Origin: Pseudenterobacter timonensis
GTDB taxonomy: Bacteria > Pseudomonadota > Gammaproteobacteria > Enterobacterales > Enterobacteriaceae
NCBI RefSeq assembly: GCF_900021175.1
Contig: NZ_FCOP01000011.1
Coordinates: forward strand, 1,054,001-1,118,000
Length of the DNA stretch: 64,000 bases
Direction: 5' to 3'
Shown: one piece after another, positions 48,877 through 56,343 of the stretch
Layout of the letters: every line of letters starts with the position of its first letter
Numbering within the stretch: the first letter of the stretch is position 1
Translations under genes and position numbers: made by a program
The notes under the pieces: model-generated
Database searches by the model: none
The model's input: the letters and a program-made list of their open reading frames with translations, nothing else
What the model was told of the DNA's origin: nothing

Positions 48877-48908
48877 AAACCTTAGGGAAAGACGTAGCAT
48901 TTTGTAGG

Positions 48909-48936
48909 CCGGGTAAGGCGAAGCCGCCACCCGGCA
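48909..48936. repeat. REP element after ybiT
   Basis: GCCGGGTAAGGCGAAGCCGCC then ACCCGGC forms the usual imperfect REP palindrome. It lies between the converging ybiT and GH31 genes and is the same class as the array at 60485-60700. Confidence 0.8.
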
Positions 48937-48940
48937 ATGT

Positions 48941-51304
48941 TCAGAGCACCCATTCCCCCGTTTCAACCCCATTCACCCGCAGCTTGCGTTTTTCCCCTGC
49001 CGGTAACGAGAGCTTCACTGCTTTCCATGCCGGACGATAATCCCCGCGCGCATTGACCTTCAGGTTGATTGTCGCTCCATCACACGCCATCTCCCACTCC
49101 ACCCACAGCGCGTTACCCGTCCGGTAACCCCAGCTCTCACCGTCGTCCTCAAACAGCAGCCCGGCGGTAGTGCCGACCCCTTTCACCGGGAACAGCTTCA
49201 GCTCGCGGGTATCGTCTTTTTCGGCGCAAACGTGTGTGATGCGTTCGCTCAGCGGCAGGCCCACCCCGGCGCGTACCAGCAGCGGTAGTTTTTCCAGCGG
49301 CGCGTCGCGGGTAATCCACTGCCCGCCGGAGAACCACTCGTGGGTATAAAAATCGTACCAGCCGGTTTGGTTATCCGGCAGCCAGACGCGGCGTTCGCGC
49401 TGCCCGGCTTCGACGACGCTTGCCACCAGCAGATCCCGGCCCAGCAGAAAATCGTCGCACTCTTCAAACGTCTGCGCGTCGTGCTCATGGTCAAGAAAGG
49501 TGGGGCGCAGCATCGGCTCGTCGTCGGCGTGCGCCTGCCACAGCAGGGTATAGAGATAGGGCAGCAGGCGATAGCGCAGTTCAATGGCGCTGCGGATCGC
49601 GGGCGTCACCCCCGGGTACATCCACGGCTCGTTCACCGTATGGTCATCGTTCCAGGAGTGGATGGTGAAGCGCGGGTGCATCACGCCGTTCTGCACCCAG
49701 CGGACAAACAGCTCGGCATCCGGTTTATCGCCGGAGAACCCTCCCACGTCATGACCGACGTTATACAGCCCCGAGAGGCTCATACCCAGCCCCATACGGG
49801 TGTTATAGCGCAGGGTATCCCAGTTAGTGCGGTTATCGCCGCTCCAGGTCTGAACGTAGCGCTGCATCCCGGCGCAGCCGGAGCGGGAGATGAGATAGGG
49901 ACGTTTCTCCGGGGCAAAGCGCTGCTGCGCTTCCAGAGAGGCGCGCATCATCAAAAGCGGCATGACCGGGCGGATATGCTTGATGGCGATCGCCTTGCCG
50001 AAACCATAGCAGCGCGCTTCGCCGTCCCACACCTCGAACTCGTTATTATCATTCCAGGTGGAGTCGATCCCCATCTCCAGCAGCTGGGTGGTGACGCCGT
50101 TCTGCCACCACTGCACCGTCTGCGGGTTGGTGAAGTCGAGGTGCGACCCTTCGTCATCCCAGAAGCTGGAGCGCTCTGGCGCATCGGTTTCTGAATCACG
50201 AATGAACAGGCCGCGTTCCGCCACTTCGCCATAACGCGGATGATCCTGCAACAGGCACGGCTTGATGTTAGCGGCGAGCTTCAGCCCGGCGTCGTGGAAC
50301 GCCTGGGTCATCGCCTTCGGCTGCGGCACTTTTTCATAGTTCCAGTTAAAGACGTAGCGCTTACCGTTGATGGAGGTGTACCCCGACGAGAGCTGGAAGG
50401 AGTCGCAGGGGATGGCGTGCTCCTCGCAGAGGCGAATAAAATTCATCAGCTGATTCTGCGCGTCCGGCGCGTCGGTATAGTGCATGGTCGAGCCGCTGTA
50501 GCCCAGGCTCCACTTCGGCCCGAACAGCGTTTTCCCGGTCAGGCGGACAAACGCTTTGGTAACATCCAGCGCTCGTTTGCCGGTAAAAGTGTAGTAGTCG
50601 ATATCACCCGCCTCCGCCTGCCAGCGGCGATAGGCGGTGTGGTAGTTATCGATCTCATTGCCCAGATCGAGCCAGCAGCTGCTCAGGTTGTCGTAAAACA
50701 GACCGTAGCTCACATCATCGCGGCGGGTAAGGGTAAACGGAATATGTTTGTAGAGCGGATCGGTGCTGACGGCGTTATAGCCCATCGCATCCAGGTTGCG
50801 CATCTCGTAGCGTTTGCCGTTGCGCTGTAAATCACCCGCTTTTTCGCCAAGACCATAAAACCGTTCATCTTTACGACGGCTTAAATAGTGCGCCACCCCG
50901 TCGCCGTGGGCGTTAAGCAGATAGGCGCTGGTAGGGCGATCGTTGACCAGCGGCTGCCATTCGCCCGCGTCAACGCGGTAGTGCCACTCCAGCCAGAGCG
51001 GCTGATGGACGGTTACGCGCAGCTGTTCGGTCGAGACCACCAGGGCATTATCCCGCTGCTCCAGCGTCCAGGCGGGGCAGGTAAAGCCGCTGATATCTTC
51101 ACGTTTGCGGCCCTCCCACGGCACGTCTTGTTCGGGGGCGATGCTCCAGGTGCGGTCCAGCGCCAGCTCGCCTTTGCGCTTTATCAGCACGCGAAACAGG
51201 TTCTCTTCCAGCACATACAGGCACAGGCGGTGCTGCTTATCCACCAGCAGTTCCAGATGATTCGCAGACTGTTTATCAACGATCCAGTTTTTCAGGGTTT
51301 TCAT
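48941..51304 (-). CDS. Glycoside hydrolase family 31 alpha-glycosidase
   Basis: A 787-residue cytoplasmic enzyme (no signal peptide) of family GH31, which includes alpha-glucosidases and alpha-xylosidases such as YicI. The nucleophile motif is IDSTWNDNNEFEVWDG with the Asp of WND. The acid/base Asp lies in RYVQTWSGDNRTNWDTLRY. Other family blocks are FYGLGEKAGDLQRNGKRYEM and GADVGGF-like NVGHDVGGFSGDKPDAELF. The substrate cannot be told from sequence. I prefer the ATG at 51304; a GTG at 51319 is closer to the permease stop. It is the second gene after an MFS permease, 17 bases away, so it acts on what that carrier imports. Confidence 0.92.
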   Translation of the reverse strand: MKTLKNWIVDKQSANHLELLVDKQHRLCLYVLEENLFRVLIKRKGELALDRTWSIAPEQDVPWEGRKREDISGFTCPAWTLEQRDNALVVSTEQLRVTVHQPLWLEWHYRVDAGEWQPLVNDRPTSAYLLNAHGDGVAHYLSRRKDERFYGLGEKAGDLQRNGKRYEMRNLDAMGYNAVSTDPLYKHIPFTLTRRDDVSYGLFYDNLSSCWLDLGNEIDNYHTAYRRWQAEAGDIDYYTFTGKRALDVTKAFVRLTGKTLFGPKWSLGYSGSTMHYTDAPDAQNQLMNFIRLCEEHAIPCDSFQLSSGYTSINGKRYVFNWNYEKVPQPKAMTQAFHDAGLKLAANIKPCLLQDHPRYGEVAERGLFIRDSETDAPERSSFWDDEGSHLDFTNPQTVQWWQNGVTTQLLEMGIDSTWNDNNEFEVWDGEARCYGFGKAIAIKHIRPVMPLLMMRASLEAQQRFAPEKRPYLISRSGCAGMQRYVQTWSGDNRTNWDTLRYNTRMGLGMSLSGLYNVGHDVGGFSGDKPDAELFVRWVQNGVMHPRFTIHSWNDDHTVNEPWMYPGVTPAIRSAIELRYRLLPYLYTLLWQAHADDEPMLRPTFLDHEHDAQTFEECDDFLLGRDLLVASVVEAGQRERRVWLPDNQTGWYDFYTHEWFSGGQWITRDAPLEKLPLLVRAGVGLPLSERITHVCAEKDDTRELKLFPVKGVGTTAGLLFEDDGESWGYRTGNALWVEWEMACDGATINLKVNARGDYRPAWKAVKLSLPAGEKRKLRVNGVETGEWVL

Positions 51305-51321
51305 AGACGTTACATCCACTA

Positions 51322-52623
51322 TCAGGCGCGTTTGGCGCGACGTTCAGCAATAAATGCCACAAGGAAAAAGGCGCCGATCAGGTCAAAAAAGCCCATGGCG
51401 ATAAAGAGCGGGTTAAAGCCGATTTTGTCGGCGGTAACCCCGATCAGCAGAGAAAAGAGGAAGCTCGCGATCCAGGCCGCCGAGCCGCGCATGCCGTTGA
51501 CGGTGGCCATCTGGCCCTTGTCAAACGACTCCACCACCAGCGCGCTTAACATGCAGGAGATGATCTGGTGGCCGAAACCGCCAATTGAGATCAGGATGAT
51601 GGTGATATACGGGTCGCGGGTAATGGCGACGATAGCCAGCGAAATCATCATAAACGCGCCGGTCACGGAGCTTGCCACCACCGAGTTAACGCGGCTGCAG
51701 CCAAAAAGATGCGTGTAGAGGCGGGTCAGATAGCCGCTCGCCACGCTGCCGAGGTCGGCGGCCAGGAAGGGCAGCCAGGCGAACATGGCGATCTGTTTCA
51801 AATCCATACCGTGCTCTTTGGCGAGATAGAGCGGCACCCAGAAGCTCAGAACCGCCCAGGCCGGCTCGGCCATAAAGGCCGGAATGGCGATACCATAGAA
51901 GCGCTTGTTCTTCGAGACGGTTTTCAGGGCGGTGAGGAAGGGCAACTTGACCGGCGCAGGCTCGTTATCCTGCTTAATAAACGCCAGCTCTTCGCGGCTC
52001 AGATGGGGATGTTTTTCCGGGTTATGGTAGAACGCCCACCAGAGAACCACCCAGATCAGCGCCAGCACGCCGGTAAACATAAACGCCCCCTGCCAGCCGA
52101 ACGAGGCGTGGGCAAAGTAGATGATCGGCGGGGCCAGCATCGCGCCGATGGAGAAGCCGACCCCGGCCCAGCCTGCGGCGACGGGGCGCTCTGATTTCGG
52201 GAACCATTCACCGATGGTTTTAGCGTTGGCGGGTGTCGCCGCCGCTTCCGAGGCACCCATAAAGAAGCGCAGGATCGCCAGATGCAGCCAGCTGCCCGCT
52301 CCGGCATGGAGAATACACATCAGCGCCCATAGCCCGGCGCAGACCAGAAAGCCGATCTTCAGACCGATAACGTCAATCAGCCAGCCGCAGAGAGGCTGGA
52401 AAATGGTGTAGGCTAGCTGAAACGCGCCGACGATCCAGGAGTACTGTTCGGTGGTAATACCGAGACTCTGTTTCAGCTCCGGCGCAAGAATGCCAAGGGA
52501 GTTTCGGGTGATGTAGTTTACGGTGACCCCGAGTAAAAAGAGCACCAGCACGTACCAGCGCAGGTTTTTAATGACGCGGCGCGTTTTGCCTGCCACAAGA
52601 GTGTTATTGATGTCCTGACTCAT
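51322..52623 (-). CDS. MFS permease, anion:cation symporter-like family
   Basis: The 433-residue inner-membrane carrier has 12 helices and the ACS-type signature near the N-terminus (VTVNYITRNSLGILAPELKQ, LAYTIFQPLCGWLIDVIGLK, RFFMGASEAAATPANAKTIG), as in sugar-acid carriers ExuT, GudP and DgoT. Coupled to a GH31 glycosidase, it may import an oligosaccharide or glycoside, though ACS relatives usually carry acidic sugars. The ATG at 52623 (MSQDINNT) has GGAG six bases upstream; two earlier ATGs are too near it. Confidence 0.88.
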   Translation of the reverse strand: MSQDINNTLVAGKTRRVIKNLRWYVLVLFLLGVTVNYITRNSLGILAPELKQSLGITTEQYSWIVGAFQLAYTIFQPLCGWLIDVIGLKIGFLVCAGLWALMCILHAGAGSWLHLAILRFFMGASEAAATPANAKTIGEWFPKSERPVAAGWAGVGFSIGAMLAPPIIYFAHASFGWQGAFMFTGVLALIWVVLWWAFYHNPEKHPHLSREELAFIKQDNEPAPVKLPFLTALKTVSKNKRFYGIAIPAFMAEPAWAVLSFWVPLYLAKEHGMDLKQIAMFAWLPFLAADLGSVASGYLTRLYTHLFGCSRVNSVVASSVTGAFMMISLAIVAITRDPYITIILISIGGFGHQIISCMLSALVVESFDKGQMATVNGMRGSAAWIASFLFSLLIGVTADKIGFNPLFIAMGFFDLIGAFFLVAFIAERRAKRA

Positions 52624-52704
52624 TTTCATCTCCATAAGACGGACGGTAGGGTTACATGGCGGACGTCACACCTTATCCCTCTGAATATTTTCTCTTTTCT
52701 TCCT

Positions 52705-52746
52705 GAAGTTGCCATACAACTAGTATGGAAGGTGTGTGACAACTTC
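52705..52746. promoter_or_regulatory. Candidate operator between the permease and LacI-type regulator genes
   Basis: Two nested inverted repeats: CCATAC (52712-52717) with GTATGG (52723-52728), and outside them GAAGTTG (52705-52711) with CAACTTC (52740-52746). Their place in the divergent promoter region, about 80 bases from the permease start, makes them likely binding sites for the adjacent LacI-family regulator. This is inference from symmetry. Confidence 0.5.
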
Positions 52747-52902
52747 ACCTTAGGACAGAAAAACGGTGGGCTGTAGCGGATTTTGTGCAAGCTTTCTCAT
52801 AAAAGTTGTCGACCATCAGGCACTATGCTTTTCCATGCCGTTAATCCCTGACTTTCTGGCTGTGAAAATTTTTTCATTTCACAATCGGAGCGAGATCACA
52901 AA

Positions 52903-53976
52903 ATGGATAAAAGACTCAAAATTGCCGATATTGCCGCCCGTACTCAGCTCTCTATCAGCACCGTCTCCCGCGTGCTGGCGGGGAAGGCCAACACCAGCGA
53001 AAAGGCACGTAATAAGGTGCTGGCATGCGCCCGGGAGCTGGGGGTGATGGAGGGGATGGCGGCGGGCAGGCTGCTGCTCAACAGTCTGGTAGTCTTTGCC
53101 CCCCAGCGGGCGTTTGATGAGCGGTCCGACATCTTTTACTACCGGGTCATTCAGAGCATCAGCAAAGGGCTGGCCTTCCATGAGGTTCGCCTGCGCTTCT
53201 GCGCGCTGGAAGAGAACGACGCCGACGCCCAGCAGTTCCTCACCCGCATGAACGAGCCGGAGACGCAGGCCGCCATCCTGCTGGGCATTGACGATCCGCA
53301 TATTCACGATCTGGCCGCCGATGTGGGGAAACCCTGCGTGCTCATTAACTGCCGCGACCGGCGGATGCGCCTGCCTGCGGTGGCGCCCGATCACCGCGCC
53401 ATCGGTGAACTGGCGGCGGAGTATCTCTTTGAGCGAGGGCACCGGGATGTGATGAACGTGCTCTGTCTGCGCCGCTACACCATGGAGCTGCGCCTGGCGG
53501 GGATCCGCGACGCGTGGCTCAGCCACAATCTGCGCTTTAACAACCGGCGCGACTTGCTGGTGGTGCCGAGCTTCAGCGCCAGCGAGAGCGAGCAGCTGGT
53601 CAGCGCCTGGCTGGAGCAGACGGCCCGCAAGGATCTGCCGACCGCCTTTCTGGTGGGGGGCGACTTTATGGCGGCGGGCACGATTGCCGCCCTGCAAAAG
53701 CACGGTCTGCGCGTGCCGCAGGATATCTCGGTAATGAGTATCGACGGGTTTAACCTGACCTCCATTCAGGATGTTTCTCTCACGGCGGTACATGTGCCGC
53801 GGGATGAGCTGGGCGCCGAGGCGGTGCATCTGCTTCAGCAGCGGCTGGTGCGCCCCGATGCGCCGGTGGGAACTTTACTGTTGAACGGGACGCTGGCAGT
53901 GCGGGAGTCGGTACGGCGGATACGTCAGGGGAAGCGACGCACCGCCGTTGAACGGGAAGGACTTTACGACGCTTAA
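52903..53976 (+). CDS. LacI-family transcriptional regulator
   Basis: The 357-residue protein has the LacI helix-turn-helix and hinge (LKIADIAARTQLSISTVSRV, LAGKANTSEKARNKVLACAR, residues 5-45) and a periplasmic-binding-type sugar domain (VMSIDGFNLTSIQDVSLTAV near residue 285). The usual hinge-helix motif is weak. It is divergent from the permease/GH31 pair, which it most likely controls in response to the imported sugar. Its end overlaps the ybiU end by four bases. Confidence 0.88.
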   Translation: MDKRLKIADIAARTQLSISTVSRVLAGKANTSEKARNKVLACARELGVMEGMAAGRLLLNSLVVFAPQRAFDERSDIFYYRVIQSISKGLAFHEVRLRFCALEENDADAQQFLTRMNEPETQAAILLGIDDPHIHDLAADVGKPCVLINCRDRRMRLPAVAPDHRAIGELAAEYLFERGHRDVMNVLCLRRYTMELRLAGIRDAWLSHNLRFNNRRDLLVVPSFSASESEQLVSAWLEQTARKDLPTAFLVGGDFMAAGTIAALQKHGLRVPQDISVMSIDGFNLTSIQDVSLTAVHVPRDELGAEAVHLLQQRLVRPDAPVGTLLLNGTLAVRESVRRIRQGKRRTAVEREGLYDA

Positions 53977-55229
53977 GCCAGCCCCAGCGCCCGTTTACCG
54001 TGGATATTCAGATCCGCCACGGTAAAGCGATCCTGCCAGTTTTTCTCATAATCTTCGCGCGGGAAGTCATCAGGCGACGCGCCCGTCTCCAGCGCGACTT
54101 TCACCCGCTTCGCCCAGGCGAGATTCTTCTCGCAGAGCGGCGCGGCGGGAATATACATCACGTTTCCCCAGCCCTGCTGATTTTCCACCGGGGCGACGGA
54201 GTGGATCACGTCGCAGTGCCACCACACCGAATCGCCCGCCTCCAGCGCCGGGATGCTGGTAAGTGCCTCGATGAGCAGCGGGTGCCACTTCTCAGAGATG
54301 GGCAGCACGCGGCCCGGCGCCACGCCGCATAACTCATCTTCCGGCACGTCGTCCAGCAGCGGGCGCAGCAAAATATACGCCATCGCCTCCGGGATCGGCA
54401 CCACGTGCAGCAGCCCCTGGCCGGGGAGCATATCCGACAGCGCCGTCCACCCCTGGAAGGTGCGAAAGACGGAGCATTTGGTGGTGTTATCCACCGTGTA
54501 CTCCTCCACCTCGGTGCGGTGGGCGGCGTCCCAGGGATCGTACTGTTCGATATTGCCGTCAAAGACCCGGGCAAAGACCTGCTGATAGGCAGGCAGCAGC
54601 CAGCGCTCCAGCGCGCCGGAATCGGTATGCGCCCCCAGTCCGCGGGAGGTGGTGCCCGGCGGACGACGGCGGATACGGTCAGGGTAGAGCACGCTGACAT
54701 CCGGGTTGAACCACTGTTTGCCGTGGCTTTCAAAGGTCCAGAGTCGGTTGAGGAACGACTGCGCCTGGGCTATCTCCTCGCTCTGGCGCGCCTGCATCTG
54801 CGCCTGCGACCAGTAGATAGGGAAGATTTCCGGGCGCGAGGCGCTAAGGGTGCCGAAGAAATTATCCCCCGGTCCGCTGTAGACCTCGTCAAAGCGGTTG
54901 CGATCCAGATAGTCGAGCATCGATTTATCCCACGCCAGCGCCTGCTCGCGGGGGAAATGTCCTTTGATCACCGCACAGCCCCGGCGCCTGATGGCCTCCC
55001 GCTGTTCGGCGGTCACGGCGCTATTTTTGATCGCCTCAAAGGGGATAACAGGCCAGACGGCGTCGCCCTGCGCCTTGAGGTCGTTGATCTCCGTCACGCG
55101 GGCGGCGATGCGTTCGCTGAGCCGGTTGAATACCGCCTCCACGTCACCCAGCTGGGCGCGCAGCTCGCGTTTTAACTGGCGAATCGCCGCTTTGTGATCT
55201 GCCGGTAAGGTATCGCTGGAAAAGGTCAT
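53973..55229 (-). CDS. ybiU: DUF1479 protein YbiU, oxygenase-like
   Basis: The 418-residue cytoplasmic protein matches E. coli YbiU (421). The DUF1479 family has a jelly-roll fold resembling Fe(II)/2-oxoglutarate oxygenases. Possible metal ligands are in GLGAHTDSGALERWLLP and, further on, SVWWHCDVIHSVAPVENQQG. The substrate and reaction are unknown. The ATG at 55229 follows GAGG at good spacing; the frame opens 21 bases earlier. A palindrome CTTTCATTCGAAAG shared with the ybiV and pflE/fsaA promoters lies 15 bases upstream. Confidence 0.93.
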   Translation of the reverse strand: MTFSSDTLPADHKAAIRQLKRELRAQLGDVEAVFNRLSERIAARVTEINDLKAQGDAVWPVIPFEAIKNSAVTAEQREAIRRRGCAVIKGHFPREQALAWDKSMLDYLDRNRFDEVYSGPGDNFFGTLSASRPEIFPIYWSQAQMQARQSEEIAQAQSFLNRLWTFESHGKQWFNPDVSVLYPDRIRRRPPGTTSRGLGAHTDSGALERWLLPAYQQVFARVFDGNIEQYDPWDAAHRTEVEEYTVDNTTKCSVFRTFQGWTALSDMLPGQGLLHVVPIPEAMAYILLRPLLDDVPEDELCGVAPGRVLPISEKWHPLLIEALTSIPALEAGDSVWWHCDVIHSVAPVENQQGWGNVMYIPAAPLCEKNLAWAKRVKVALETGASPDDFPREDYEKNWQDRFTVADLNIHGKRALGLA

Positions 55230-55243
55230 GATTGCCTCGCTAT

Positions 55244-55257
55244 CTTTCATTCGAAAG
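55244..55257. promoter_or_regulatory. Shared palindrome, copy 1 (ybiU promoter)
   Basis: CTTTCATTCGAAAG, with arms CTTTC and GAAAG, lies 15-28 bases upstream of the ybiU start. The same sequence occurs in the pflE/fsaA promoter and nearly so in the ybiV promoter. The pattern recalls operators of DeoR-family sugar regulators. Upstream of it is very AT-rich DNA with a repeated TAAGTTAA and an inverted CAAGTTT/AAACTTG pair (55303-55318). Confidence 0.6.
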
Positions 55258-55345
55258 TGAAATTACCTACAGACGATACTTTAAGTTAAAAATAAGTTAA
55301 TGCAAGTTTAAAAACTTGAAATGAGACGCGGGCTGGAAAAGCAGG

Positions 55346-55364
55346 GCCGGAGCAGCGCTCCGGC
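55346..55364 (-). terminator. Possible terminator of ybiV
   Basis: GCCGGAGC (55346-55353) and GCTCCGGC (55357-55364) form a tight hairpin nine bases beyond the ybiV stop. On the minus strand it is followed by CCTGCTTTTCC, a weak T tract. Confidence 0.5.
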
Positions 55365-55372
55365 GGGGAGGA

Positions 55373-56188
55373 TCAGGCGTTGAAGGGGGCGGTGTGATCG
55401 AGCACGGCCTGAATAACGTTCAGCGCGCCCTGGTGGTTGTTATTATCGGTGTGGAAACGGCTCAGGGATTTGATTTCCGGCGCCGCGTTGTCCATGGCGA
55501 AGGAGTAGTTCACCAGCTTCAGCATCTCCGCATCGTTACCGCTGTCGCCGATTGCGACGCATTCCTGGGGGGAGATGTGCCAGCGTTTCAGCAGGCGGCT
55601 GATGCCGTTGGCTTTGTGCAGGCCAGGGATAATCAAGTCGACAAAGCCGAAGCCGCTGGTGACCGGCTTCATGATGCCGTCCAGCGAGACGTGGAGCTTA
55701 TCGATCAGGTTCGGAATATCGCTGTCCGGCAGGTTCAGGGAGAACTTGAACAGCACATCGTCAATTTCGCCGTAATCGCGGATGCGTTTTAAGCGGTGAT
55801 AGTGTTTTGACATCAGCGCGACGAACGCGTCCGGGGCTTGCTCGCTCACCCAGGCGCTCTCCAGCCCGCAGGCGACAAAGTTCAGCCCTTTATCTTTCAG
55901 CAGTTCGCCGATAACAATCTGCGACTCGTGGCGGGTCAGTTCGCCGTGGAAAATCTGCTCGCCATGATCGAACACCAGCGCGCCGTTTTCGGCGACAAAA
56001 GAGATCTGATCCTTCAGTTCCGGGAAGAATGAGATGAGCTGGTAATACTGGTTGCCGCTGGCGACCACGAATTTAATGTTGCGGGCGTTAAGCTGTTCAA
56101 ACTGTGCCTGGAAGCGGTCACGATCGTACTGCTTGGCGTCATCAAGGAAAGTTCCGTCCATATCGGTGACGATAACTTTAACGGTCAT
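55373..56188 (-). CDS. ybiV: HAD-family sugar phosphatase YbiV
   Basis: YbiV of E. coli is a Cof-type HAD phosphatase with activity on sugar phosphates such as fructose 1-phosphate and ribose 5-phosphate. The 271-residue product has HAD motif 1 DMDGTF (catalytic D9, D11), motif 2 [10 protein letters not shown], a C2 cap domain, and motifs 3/4 [20 protein letters not shown] followed by DAEML. The ATG is at 56188. A terminator and a copy of the shared palindrome separate it from pflF upstream, so it has its own promoter. Confidence 0.95.
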   Translation of the reverse strand: MTVKVIVTDMDGTFLDDAKQYDRDRFQAQFEQLNARNIKFVVASGNQYYQLISFFPELKDQISFVAENGALVFDHGEQIFHGELTRHESQIVIGELLKDKGLNFVACGLESAWVSEQAPDAFVALMSKHYHRLKRIRDYGEIDDVLFKFSLNLPDSDIPNLIDKLHVSLDGIMKPVTSGFGFVDLIIPGLHKANGISRLLKRWHISPQECVAIGDSGNDAEMLKLVNYSFAMDNAAPEIKSLSRFHTDNNNHQGALNVIQAVLDHTAPFNA

Positions 56189-56254
56189 AGGTACTCCTGA
56201 GTCACGGCGTTTTGAAACATTCTAATAACAAGGTGACGGAGAGCACAAATTTAA

Positions 56255-56267
56255 TTTCATTCGAAAG
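56255..56267. promoter_or_regulatory. Shared palindrome, copy 2 (ybiV promoter)
   Basis: TTTCATTCGAAAG matches 13 of the 14 bases of the element at 55244 (the leading C is A here). It lies about 67-80 bases upstream of the ybiV start and just past the pflF terminator in the direction of transcription, where a ybiV promoter is expected. Confidence 0.55.
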
Positions 56268-56274
56268 AAAAAGC

Positions 56275-56301
56275 AAAACGGCAACCGAGGTTGCCGTTTT
56301 T
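56275..56301 (-). terminator. Rho-independent terminator of pflF
   Basis: AAAACGGCAAC (56275-56285) and GTTGCCGTTTT (56290-56300) form an 11-bp stem with a four-base loop and T tracts on both strands. It lies 43 bases beyond the pflF stop and ends the pflE-pflF transcript before ybiV. Confidence 0.9.
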
Positions 56302-56311
56302 AGAATTGTAG

Positions 56312-56337
56312 GCCCGGTAAGCGCAGCGCCACCGGGC
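56312..56337. repeat. REP element after pflF
   Basis: GCCCGGTAAGCGCAGCGCC then ACCGGGC has REP form. It lies directly after the pflF stop and before the terminator, where it may protect the message 3' end. Confidence 0.75.
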
Positions 56338-56343
56338 GTTTTT

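Noticed and set aside
47284..48972. A 562-codon minus-strand open frame opposite ybiT
   Set aside because: It is a shadow of the highly biased ybiT codons. The protein is His/Gln-rich with no recognisable domain, while ybiT on the plus strand is certain.
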